Assembly: GCA_965368585.1 (NCBI GenBank)
Contig: CBDUNM010000156.1
Coordinates: forward strand, 1-11,609
Source of the DNA: JARRQB01 sp965368585
Lineage (GTDB): Bacteria; Pseudomonadota; Gammaproteobacteria; Chromatiales; Chromatiaceae
Direction: 5' to 3'
DNA length: 11,609 nucleotides
Each line of letters opens with the position of its first letter. Position 1 is the stretch's first letter. The translations under genes and the position numbers were made by a program. The notes under the pieces were generated by a model that saw only the letters and a list, made by a program, of their open reading frames with translations, was not told the origin of the DNA and did no database searches. Positions 1 through 6,443 of the stretch are shown one piece after another.

Positions 1-1
1 G

Positions 2-493
2 CGGGTCGCCGCCGCGGCGGCGCCCGACCGCGACTGGGATGCGCTCGTACCCGAAGCAATACCGCGCATCAACGCCGCCATCGCATTCCTGAGCGAGCGC
101 CGGGTCACGAACATCGTTCTGGTCGCCCACAGCATGGGCGCGCGCATGGGCGCGCATTTTCTTGCGGCAGGCTCACCGCCGGCAGTCCGCGCCTTGGTCG
201 CGGTCGGTCTCTCCGTTCATGAGCGAGACCGCGACTCGGGATCGCTGGCCAACCTGCGCCAGATCAAGCTACCGGTATTGGACATCTACGGAGAACGCGA
301 CCTGAGCGATGTGCTGAACAGCACCAAGGACCGCAGACTTGCCGCTCGCGATGCGGGAAATACCGGCTACGAGCAGGTCCGTGTGCCGGGTGCCGATCAT
401 TTTTTCGCCGGACTCGACGATTTGTTGGTCAGCCGGGTGAGCGCCTGGATGGTGAAGGTTGCCGCGACGGCCGGGGTGCCCAATCGCCGTTAG
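2..493 (+). CDS. DUF3530-type alpha/beta hydrolase, 3' part (5' end outside window)
   Basis: The reading frame is open from the first bases of the window to the TAG at 491-493, so the gene starts upstream and only its C-terminal 163 residues are visible. The ATG at 134 is internal, because it directly follows the nucleophile-elbow serine (codon 131-133) in the motif LVAHSMGARM, a G/A-x-S-x-G elbow. Further on, DIYGERD supplies the likely catalytic acid and GADHFF the likely histidine, so a Ser-Asp-His triad is readable. The overall pattern (a stretch like PRINAAIAFL before the elbow, then PVLDIYGERD, then PGADHFF) matches DUF3530 proteins, which are alpha/beta-hydrolase-fold proteins of unknown substrate. 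No substrate can be named. It converges on the CLC gene. Its operon partners, if any, lie upstream of the window. Confidence 0.85.
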   Translation, partial: RVAAAAAPDRDWDALVPEAIPRINAAIAFLSERRVTNIVLVAHSMGARMGAHFLAAGSPPAVRALVAVGLSVHERDRDSGSLANLRQIKLPVLDIYGERDLSDVLNSTKDRRLAARDAGNTGYEQVRVPGADHFFAGLDDLLVSRVSAWMVKVAATAGVPNRR

Positions 494-931
494 CCGACAG
501 GTTCGCGATGAGGTAAGCGATGCCGGACTATGCAAAACGCTTAACGCGGGGGCCGGCAGTCTTGCGGCGGGCGCCAAATTCGAAACCCCGATCTGACCGG
601 GCCCTCGCTGGTCCAGGCACGCTGGGACTTGCCCTTCACTCAAACTATAACTACGGCTATGGTTTTCCCTCCAGGGCGGCGTCCAAACGCACCTGGCCGG
701 CGCGATCATCCCGGGTGCTGGTGCAATGCAGGCTAGGGGCCCTTCTCTTGATCGGGAGCTGGACTGTTCAGACTGGTTCCGCGAATAGTTTGCGTTGTGC
801 ACTGGACGGAATGTTGCAGCAGGGCCTGGCAACGGCGGCTGGAAGATACCGATCGCTTATACTGGGGGAGCGGCGTTTCGGACGCCGTCCGAGGCAGCAT
901 GGTTTGCACTATATATTGCTAGATTTGAACC
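494..931. other. 438-bp convergent intergenic region, no supported gene
   Basis: This lies between the ends of the DUF3530 gene (+) and the CLC gene (-). A + strand reading frame begins at ATG 520 behind a fair ribosome binding site (GAGGT about 7 bases upstream). However, it would run 38 bases into the end of the CLC gene, and its product (rich in Arg, Ser and Pro, no domain) resembles no family I know. On the - strand a short frame reads through GQVRLDAALEGKP to a TAG at 657-659 and looks coding-like, but it is open only from about 767. This could be a gene remnant or a dispersed repeat. A hairpin at 870-888 (7-bp stem with a TTCGG loop) has no T-run, so it is at best a weak terminator for the leftward CLC transcript. 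Confidence 0.5.
870..888. repeat. Inverted repeat near the end of the CLC gene
   Basis: Bases 870-876 (GCGGCGT) pair with 882-888 (ACGCCGT) around a TTCGG loop: six Watson-Crick pairs plus one G-T wobble. It lies 44 bases past the CLC stop codon in the leftward direction. It could stabilise the 3' end of that transcript or act as a weak terminator, but no T-tract follows on either strand, so a standard intrinsic terminator is not supported. Confidence 0.4.
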
Positions 932-2716
932 CTAGTATCGATAGGCCGACTCGACGATGGCGCGGGTGAGGACTCCGTAGATGCGGGTGATACCGGGCGC
1001 GATCACCCGTTCCACATACAGTGCTTCGCCGCTGCCCTGATCAAGACATTGCAGCGCTTGGTGCAACGTGTCCTGCAGATGCACCGACGCCACCTGGGCG
1101 CGCTGTGCCGGGATCTCCATCAGGTCGATCTGGTCTGCGCCGTTAGGCGGGCCGGCCGCCTCCAGATACCGGGCCAGATCGACCGCCGGCATCAGGGCTT
1201 TCGGTTTCGCCTCCACGTCGACCAGGATCCAGCCCGGGCTGTTCGACAACAGGTCGGCGGCGGCCGCGCGGCTTAACAGCCGGTCGGTGCGCACGAAATT
1301 CTTCTCCATGACGCTTGCGACACCTACCCGGCGCAGCGCCTGCAGCACGGGATTGGCATCGTAGTCGCGGCCCCGCGCCTTGAGTATGGTCAGAAACAAC
1401 GACTCCTTGCGAAACACTTCGCTGGCGGTCAGCCCGGCGGCGACCACCGCCAGCATCCCCGGGAGTATCACGTCGGGGTTGTCGGTCAACTCGAGCATCG
1501 TGGTCAAAGCCGCCAGCGGCGCCTGAAAGCTGCCGGCCATGATCGCGCCCATACCGATCAGGGCGTAGAAGCCGACATCCAGGTCCGACGCCCACGGCGC
1601 CAGGCGGATCAGTTCCGCCAGCAGGGCGCCCAGCATCGCCCCCATGAACAGGGCCGGACCGATCATGCCGCCGGGCACCCCAAGGCCGATTACCAGCGAC
1701 GTCGCCAGCAGCTTGCCGACGATCAGGAGTACCAGCAAGCCCACGGCTATCGAGCCGTGCAGCGCCAGCCCCAGCGTATCGTAACCGATGCCCATTACCT
1801 GGGGCAGCAGCCCGCCCAACACGGCCATGGCCAACCCGGCCAGCACCATGCGCCACCAGATCGGAATTTCCCGCGCCCGCGATGCCGTGGTTTGCACCAA
1901 CTGGATAAACAGTGCCGATAATCCGCCGGCGAACACGCCCAGCGCCAGCACCCAGCCCAGTTCGAACAGTGAGCCGAGGTGTAGCGGCGGCACGCTGAAC
2001 GCGGGTTCGGACCCGAACAGTGCGTTGGACAGGGTGGTGGCGCTGACGGCAGCGAGGATCACCGGAATGAAGCTCGCCACCGTGTATTCCAGCATCACGA
2101 CTTCCAACGCAAACACCACGCCGGCCAGCGGCGTATTGAAAGACGCCGCGATACCGGCCGCGGTTCCGCAGGCGACCAGGGTGCGGATCGCGTTGTTCGG
2201 TAAGGTCAGATACTGGCCGAGGAGGCTGCCCGCCGCCGCGCCCAGAAACACGTGGGGTGCTTCACGGCCGACCGAATGGCCGCTGACGATGGCCAGCGCG
2301 GCGCCAAAGAACTGCAGCAGAAAACCGCGTTTGGTGAGATAGCCCTGGTGATACGCCATGCGCTCCATGACGCCTGGGACACCGAGCAGATGCACGCCTT
2401 TGGCGCCCCAACGAAACAGCGCTGCCAGCAGCAGACCGCCCAGCAACGGGAGTACCAGCTGTGCCCACAGCGGCAGGGACTCGTAGTTCTCCGACCCCGA
2501 GCCGGGCAGAAAACCATCCTGGGTACCTTCCACCACCAGGCGGAAGAGCACGATCACCCCCCCGGCCAGCAACCCCGTCACCAATCCCATGCCGGCCAAG
2601 TGCAGCAGAGCGTCGGGCCGCGCCAGGTGCAGGCGCTCGCGGTCCAGCCAATCCAGGTACAGCTGCCTTACCTTGCCGGTGTTTTCTGCCATGCGATTAC
2701 ATCCCAAAAAATCCAT
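932..2716 (-). CDS. CLC-family chloride channel/transporter with C-terminal CBS region
   Basis: This 594-residue integral membrane protein has about ten or more hydrophobic segments up to residue 435 and a soluble C-terminal part (about 466-594) that reads as a CBS-domain pair, likely regulatory. CLC signatures are visible. GREAP (150-154) is the selectivity-filter motif with the external gating glutamate E152. FNTPLAGVVFALE (193-205) is the following core helix. GMIGP (350-354) corresponds to the GxFxP motif. The usual GSGIP filter motif reads LLGVP (110-114), so the canonical serine is replaced by leucine. The position that holds the internal proton glutamate in exchangers (E203 of E. coli ClcA, the second Glu of its EE pair) is valine 206, as in animal CLC channels. 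This hints at a chloride channel rather than a 2Cl-/H+ exchanger, which is inference. The first ATG (2716) has no visible ribosome binding site; the ATG at 2692 has GGGA nine bases upstream and may be the true start. It is divergent from feoA. Confidence 0.95.
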   Translation of the reverse strand: MDFLGCNRMAENTGKVRQLYLDWLDRERLHLARPDALLHLAGMGLVTGLLAGGVIVLFRLVVEGTQDGFLPGSGSENYESLPLWAQLVLPLLGGLLLAALFRWGAKGVHLLGVPGVMERMAYHQGYLTKRGFLLQFFGAALAIVSGHSVGREAPHVFLGAAAGSLLGQYLTLPNNAIRTLVACGTAAGIAASFNTPLAGVVFALEVVMLEYTVASFIPVILAAVSATTLSNALFGSEPAFSVPPLHLGSLFELGWVLALGVFAGGLSALFIQLVQTTASRAREIPIWWRMVLAGLAMAVLGGLLPQVMGIGYDTLGLALHGSIAVGLLVLLIVGKLLATSLVIGLGVPGGMIGPALFMGAMLGALLAELIRLAPWASDLDVGFYALIGMGAIMAGSFQAPLAALTTMLELTDNPDVILPGMLAVVAAGLTASEVFRKESLFLTILKARGRDYDANPVLQALRRVGVASVMEKNFVRTDRLLSRAAAADLLSNSPGWILVDVEAKPKALMPAVDLARYLEAAGPPNGADQIDLMEIPAQRAQVASVHLQDTLHQALQCLDQGSGEALYVERVIAPGITRIYGVLTRAIVESAYRY

Positions 2717-2733
2717 GGTACGTCATTGACTGG

Positions 2734-2739
2734 AAGATA
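2734..2739 (-). promoter_or_regulatory. Candidate -10 element for the CLC gene
   Basis: On the - strand these bases read TATCTT (4 of 6 to the sigma-70 -10 consensus), 17 bases before the ATG at 2716. No good -35 is seen at normal spacing. The FNR-like palindrome at 2759-2772 is centred about 39-40 bases from the implied start, which is close to a class II activator position. Promoter and activation are both inference. Confidence 0.25.
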
Positions 2740-2758
2740 CACCGTCTGCGATCGTGGC

Positions 2759-2772
2759 TTGACCCGTGTCAA
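2759..2772. promoter_or_regulatory. FNR/FixK-type operator (TTGAC-N4-GTCAA) between clc and feoA
   Basis: The 14 bases TTGACCCGTGTCAA form a perfect 5-bp inverted repeat with a 4-bp spacer. They match TTGA-N6-TCAA, the core recognised by CRP/FNR-family regulators (FNR: TTGAT-N4-ATCAA). FNR activation of feo is established in E. coli, so the location fits oxygen control of ferrous iron uptake. A second palindrome, CCGTGT-CA-ACACGG (2764-2777), overlaps it and could be an alternative operator. The site is about 98 bp before feoA and 43 bp before the CLC start, so it could serve either promoter or both. Which regulator binds is inference. Confidence 0.55.
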
Positions 2773-2828
2773 CACGGCTGGACCGAAATGCATCATCATC
2801 GCCGGTCCAAGGCGACACATCAGTATGC

Positions 2829-2834
2829 TATGAT
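2829..2834 (+). promoter_or_regulatory. Candidate -10 element of the feo promoter
   Basis: TATGAT matches the sigma-70 -10 consensus at 5 of 6 positions and lies 35 bases before the feoA ATG. The hexamer 17 bases upstream (TCCAAG, 2806-2811) is a poor -35, which would suit an activator-dependent promoter. With a start near 2841 the FNR-like site would be centred near -75, within the class I range. The Fur-like palindrome would overlap the transcription start. An alternative -10 (CATCAT, 2794-2799) would put the FNR-like site in class II position. Confidence 0.35.
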
Positions 2835-2851
2835 ATGCGAATGATTCGTAT
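2835..2851. promoter_or_regulatory. Fur-like box upstream of feoA
   Basis: ATGCGAAT-G-ATTCGTAT is an 8-1-8 inverted repeat with 7 of 8 arm positions symmetric. Against the 7-1-7 Fur core TGATAATnATTATCA it matches about 10 of 14 defined positions, including the central AAT-n-ATT. It sits 18 bases before the feoA ATG and overlaps the likely start of transcription, a position suited to repression by iron-loaded Fur. The family logic (Fur represses feo) is established; binding here is inference. Confidence 0.5.
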
Positions 2852-2869
2852 TACTTTATCGATCGGTCG

Positions 2870-3097
2870 ATGCTCAGCTTGAATCAAGTTCCCACCGGGT
2901 CGCGCGTGAAGCTGGTATCCATTCAAGGCGGACGAACCATGGTGCGCCGTTTACTGGCGCTCGGCTTGTCGGTCGGCAGTGAACTGGAAGTATTGCACCA
3001 TCGCAGTCACGGGGTCGTCGTGGCCCGGGATGGCAATCGTGTCGCACTCGGCGGGGGCGTCGCCGAACGCCTGTTCACGGAGATCCTCGGCCGGTGA
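2870..3097 (+). CDS. feoA: FeoA, ferrous iron transport accessory protein
   Basis: The product is 75 residues, the normal FeoA length. It is a small cytosolic SH3-like protein thought to assist or gate FeoB. The sequence follows the family: a short N-terminal lead (LNQVPTGSRVKLVSIQGG), then RRLLALGLSVGSELEVLHH, and the closing strand region VVVARDGNRVALGGGVAERLF. The ATG at 2870 is the only sensible start, because the frame is closed by a TGA at 2831-2833 and no other ATG lies between. No clear Shine-Dalgarno sequence precedes it. The stop codon overlaps the GTG start of feoB by four bases (GTGA), so the two are probably translationally coupled. An FNR-like site and a Fur-like site lie upstream. 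Confidence 0.95.
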   Translation: MLSLNQVPTGSRVKLVSIQGGRTMVRRLLALGLSVGSELEVLHHRSHGVVVARDGNRVALGGGVAERLFTEILGR

Positions 3098-5403
3098 CCT
3101 CGACACTGACCATCGCCATCGCGGGCAACCCCAACTGCGGCAAGTCGGCGCTGTTCAATGCCTTCACTGGAATACGACAGCGCACCGGCAACTGGCCCGG
3201 CGTGACCGTGGACCGCAAGGAGGGCCATTTCGCATTGGACGACCGCCTCGTCACGGTGATCGATCTGCCGGGGATCTACTCGTTGGACGCCAGCTCCCTG
3301 GATGAACGGATTACGCGCGACTACCTGCTGGCGCGCGACTTTGATCTGATCATAAACGTGGTCGACGCCGCAAACCTGGAACGCAATCTCTACCTCACCG
3401 TGCAATTGCTGGAGATGGGCGTCCCGGTCGTGCTGGCGCTGAACATGATGGACGTCGCACGCCGCCACGGTCTGCGCATTGACCCCGACCGACTGGCGCA
3501 AGAACTCGGCTGCCCCGTCGTCCCGGTCGTCGCGGTCACCGGCGAGGGCAAATCGGCGCTGATGGCCGCCACCATGGATGTGGCCTCCGGTCAGTCGCCC
3601 GGCGGGTATTCACTGGCACACGATGAACTGGTGGAGGAGGCGGCGCGGTCGATTGCCGCCGGCCTGCGCGACACGCCCGCCGCCAACCGCCGCTGGGTGG
3701 CGCTCAAACAACTCGAAGGCGACCCCGATCACCGCCCGGAAAGTCCCGACGGGGCGCACCGCCTCGCACAATGGCGCACCCGCATCGAGGAGCGCTGTGG
3801 CGAAGACGTGGATATCCATATCGCCGATACGCGCTTCAGCCATGCCCACACCCTGGCAGTGAATACCGTGCAGCATCGCGGCCGGGCGGGGCGCACGCTC
3901 ACCGATCGGATCGACCGGGTGGTGATCGGCCGCTGGCTGGGCGTGCCGGTGTTCCTGGCGGTCATCTACCTGATGTTTCTTTTTACCATCAACATCGGCG
4001 GGGCATTTATCGATTTTTTCGACGGGGTTGCCGGGGCCATCTTTGTCGACGGCGTCCGTACGCTGCTCGCCGGGGCCGGCGCACCGGGTTGGCTCCAAGC
4101 GTTGCTGGCGGACGGCGTGGGCAACGGAATCCAGGTGGTCGCTACGTTCGTGCCGATCATAGCCAGTCTGTATCTGTTTCTTTCGGTGCTGGAAGACTCG
4201 GGTTACATGGCGCGCGCGGCCTTTGTGATGGACCGCTTCATGCGCGCCATCGGACTGCCCGGCAAGGCCTTCGTGCCCCTGATCGTCGGCTTCGGCTGCA
4301 ATGTGCCGGCGGTGATGGCCACCCGCACCCTCGAGCACGAACGCGAGCGCAAGCTGACCATTCTGATGAACCCGTTCATGTCGTGCGGCGCGCGCCTGCC
4401 GGTGTACGCCCTGTTTGCCGCGGCCTTTTTCCCGAACAACGGCCAGAATATCGTTTTCGTTCTATATCTGGTGGGTATTGCGGTTGCCATTACGACCGGC
4501 CTGGTGATGAAACAAACCCTGCTCAGCGGCGAGAGCAGCGGCTTCATGATGGAACTTCCCCCCTATCATCGACCGACCTGGCGGGGCGTGCTGCTGCGAA
4601 CCTGGGACCGGGTGCAGCTGTTCGTGCGCGAAGCCGGCCGGGTCATCGTCTTGATGGTCGTGGCGTTGAACCTGCTGAGTTCGGTCGGTACCGACGGCAG
4701 CTTCGGTAACGAGAATACCGAGCGGTCGTTGCTCAGCGGTATCAGCCGGCAGCTCGCCCCGGTCTTTTCCCCCATGGGAATCCGGGAGGAAAACTGGCCG
4801 GCGCTGGTAGGCATCTTCTCGGGAGTGTTGGCCAAGGAGGTGGTGGTGGGAACCCTCGACAGCCTCTACACGCGCCTGGCCGCGGAACACGCACCGATTG
4901 GCGATGCCAGGGCCTTCGACCTGTTCGCGGCGCTCAAGGCGGCAAGTGCAACCGTGCCCGAGAACCTGGCGGAAATAGCGGGCGCCGTGTTCGACCCGCT
5001 GGGACTGGATATCGGTGTGGTCGACGACCCCGCGGCCGCGGCGGCGGCGCAGTCGGTTGACGCCGGTGTGTTCGGCGCCATGGCCCAACGGTTCGATGGG
5101 CAGGCTGGTGCCTTTGCCTATCTGTTGTTTATTCTGCTCTACATGCCTTGCGTCGCCACCCTGGGTGCCGTGCGGCGGGAGGCCGGCGGACCGTGGACCG
5201 TGTTCGTCGCGGTGTGGACGACCGGAATCGCCTACCTCACCGCAACCATCTACTACCAGAGCGCGACATGGGCAGACCACCCGGTTAACTCGGCGCTATG
5301 GATCGGCGGTTCGGCGGTCGTGCTGCTCATGGTGAGCGTCGGCTTGCGCGGCTGGAGCATGCGGGATCGAACCAACCCGCGACACGCCAAGGTGGCCGCG
5401 TGA
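3094..5403 (+). CDS. feoB: FeoB, GTP-dependent ferrous iron transporter
   Basis: This 769-residue inner-membrane protein carries Fe2+ into the cytoplasm. The N-terminal G domain has G1 GNPNCGKS (11-18), the G2 threonine in GVTV (T38), G3 DLPG (57-60) and G4 NMMD (117-120). The linker to about residue 275 acts as the GDI-like region. The membrane part starts near 281 and contains the two Gate repeats. Gate 1 carries GFGCNVPA (399-406) and NPFMSCGARLPVY (426-438), with the conserved cysteines. Gate 2 carries GVLAKEVVVGTLDSLY, and the later YMPCVATLGAVRREAG is also conserved. Between them lies an alanine-rich soluble loop as in other proteobacterial FeoB. Start is GTG, overlapping the feoA stop (GTGA 3094-3097). 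The end overlaps feoC the same way. The gene looks full length and intact. Confidence 0.99.
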   Translation: MTSTLTIAIAGNPNCGKSALFNAFTGIRQRTGNWPGVTVDRKEGHFALDDRLVTVIDLPGIYSLDASSLDERITRDYLLARDFDLIINVVDAANLERNLYLTVQLLEMGVPVVLALNMMDVARRHGLRIDPDRLAQELGCPVVPVVAVTGEGKSALMAATMDVASGQSPGGYSLAHDELVEEAARSIAAGLRDTPAANRRWVALKQLEGDPDHRPESPDGAHRLAQWRTRIEERCGEDVDIHIADTRFSHAHTLAVNTVQHRGRAGRTLTDRIDRVVIGRWLGVPVFLAVIYLMFLFTINIGGAFIDFFDGVAGAIFVDGVRTLLAGAGAPGWLQALLADGVGNGIQVVATFVPIIASLYLFLSVLEDSGYMARAAFVMDRFMRAIGLPGKAFVPLIVGFGCNVPAVMATRTLEHERERKLTILMNPFMSCGARLPVYALFAAAFFPNNGQNIVFVLYLVGIAVAITTGLVMKQTLLSGESSGFMMELPPYHRPTWRGVLLRTWDRVQLFVREAGRVIVLMVVALNLLSSVGTDGSFGNENTERSLLSGISRQLAPVFSPMGIREENWPALVGIFSGVLAKEVVVGTLDSLYTRLAAEHAPIGDARAFDLFAALKAASATVPENLAEIAGAVFDPLGLDIGVVDDPAAAAAAQSVDAGVFGAMAQRFDGQAGAFAYLLFILLYMPCVATLGAVRREAGGPWTVFVAVWTTGIAYLTATIYYQSATWADHPVNSALWIGGSAVVLLMVSVGLRGWSMRDRTNPRHAKVAA

Positions 5404-5663
5404 TACTGGCGGCGCTACGCGACTACTTGCAATCACGCCGCCAGGCGAGTCTGGCCGAGATGGCAACCGCGGTGAATGCCGACCCGGCCGCAGTGCGCGC
5501 CATGGTCGAGGTATGGATCAGAAAAGGCCGGGTGACCCGGCTGCCAGCCGCCAGCGGTTGTGGCACGCAATGCCGGCAGTGCGACAGCGCGCAGACCGAA
5601 ATCTATGCCTGGGACCTGTCTCACAACAGGGCCGCGGACGACCCGGATTGCGGCCGCCGATAG
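5400..5663 (+). CDS. feoC: FeoC, small winged-helix Fe-S protein of the Feo system
   Basis: The start is the GTG at 5400, which overlaps the feoB stop by GTGA (5400-5403); an in-frame ATG further up at 5298 lies inside feoB and is not used. The product is 87 residues. Residues 1-50 (LRDYLQSRRQASLAEMATAV, then an Ala/Val-rich helix and RKGRVTRL) fit the FeoC winged helix. They are followed by a cysteine cluster C54-x3-C58-x2-C61 and a last cysteine at 84. Such cysteines bind an oxygen-sensitive Fe-S cluster in characterised FeoC proteins. The role is to tune FeoB level or stability; whether this one also binds DNA is not shown by the sequence. It is the third gene of the feo operon. Confidence 0.9.
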   Translation: MILAALRDYLQSRRQASLAEMATAVNADPAAVRAMVEVWIRKGRVTRLPAASGCGTQCRQCDSAQTEIYAWDLSHNRAADDPDCGRR

Positions 5664-5681
5664 GGGGTGTACGAATCAGCC

Positions 5682-6413
5682 ATGCACAACAAAGTGACTG
5701 ACATGCAGATCGATCGCGCGGGTGAACTTGCAACCAGCTCGGACATGGAGCAGATCGCCCGCCTGCTTCCCCTCGCGGGCGCGCGCTTGCTGGAACTGGG
5801 TTGTGGACGCGCGCTGACCACCCGCAGTCTGGCGGAAACATTCCCGGTGGCCGAGATCATCGCCACCGAAGTCGATCGCACCCAACACGAAAAAAACCTG
5901 CAGATCGACGACCTGCCGAACGTCCGGTTTAAGTTCGGCGGCGCCGAGGACATCGACCTGCCCGATGCATCGGTCGATGCGGTGATCATGCTGAAGTCGT
6001 TGCATCACGTGCCGCTGGCTCACATGGAACGGGGGCTGAGCGAAATTCACCGGGTCCTCAAGCCGGGCGGGCTTGCGTATCTGTCCGAGCCGATCTACGC
6101 CGGTGCATTCAACGAAATCCTGCGCCTGTTCAACGACGAACAGCGCGTCCGCGAAGCAGCCTTCGCAGCGGTCAGACAGGCCGTCGCGGCGGGTGTGTTC
6201 GAGCTGGTGGAACAGGTCTTTTTCAACGCTGTCAGCCAGTTTCGGGGCTTCGCGGAATTCGAGGAGCGCGTGATGGGCGCGACCCACTCGGAGTTCGCGA
6301 TCGACGCGGAGCTGCGCGCCCGCATCCAGTCGGCCTTCGTCCCGCATCTGGGTGCGGACGGCATCGCGGAATTCCTCAACCCCCACCGGGTGGATGTGCT
6401 GCGGCGGGCTTGA
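5682..6413 (+). CDS. Class I SAM-dependent methyltransferase (type 11)
   Basis: The product is 243 residues with a Rossmann-fold methyltransferase core. Motif I is LELGCG (37-42), motif II ATEVD (61-65), and an acidic/hydrophobic strand DAVIMLKSLHHV (99-110) and the post-motif RVLKPGG (124-130) follow. The last 110 residues are mostly helical and probably set the substrate, which I cannot name. Of the possible starts, ATG 5682 is preferred because AGGGGG (5662-5667) lies upstream, although the spacing of 14 bases is long; a GTG at 5667 would add five residues. It begins 18 bases after feoC on the same strand, so it is probably the fourth gene of the feo transcript. Any link to iron is guilt by association. 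It converges on the aldo/keto reductase with a 30-bp gap. Confidence 0.9.
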   Translation: MHNKVTDMQIDRAGELATSSDMEQIARLLPLAGARLLELGCGRALTTRSLAETFPVAEIIATEVDRTQHEKNLQIDDLPNVRFKFGGAEDIDLPDASVDAVIMLKSLHHVPLAHMERGLSEIHRVLKPGGLAYLSEPIYAGAFNEILRLFNDEQRVREAAFAAVRQAVAAGVFELVEQVFFNAVSQFRGFAEFEERVMGATHSEFAIDAELRARIQSAFVPHLGADGIAEFLNPHRVDVLRRA

Positions 6414-6443
6414 CCCGCATCCCTCACCGGTTTTTGCGCCCCA

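Noticed and set aside
134..136. ATG 134 as the start of the hydrolase gene
   Set aside because: The frame stays open to the window edge and the nucleophile-elbow serine lies just before this ATG, so a protein starting here would lack its catalytic residue.
269..832. 187-residue - strand frame
   Set aside because: Most of it lies antisense to the well-supported DUF3530 gene; the rest has no recognisable domain and stops inside that gene.
870..888. Hairpin as an intrinsic terminator of the CLC gene
   Set aside because: Good stem, but no T-run follows on either strand; kept only as an inverted repeat.
520..969. 149-residue + strand frame with a fair GAGGT ribosome binding site
   Set aside because: It overlaps the end of the CLC gene by 38 bases, has low-complexity Arg/Ser/Pro-rich content and shows no family resemblance.
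5030..5050. GCG/GCC-rich run in feoB giving a poly-alanine stretch
   Set aside because: It lies in a variable soluble loop between conserved FeoB segments and keeps the frame; ordinary low complexity, not a repeat element.
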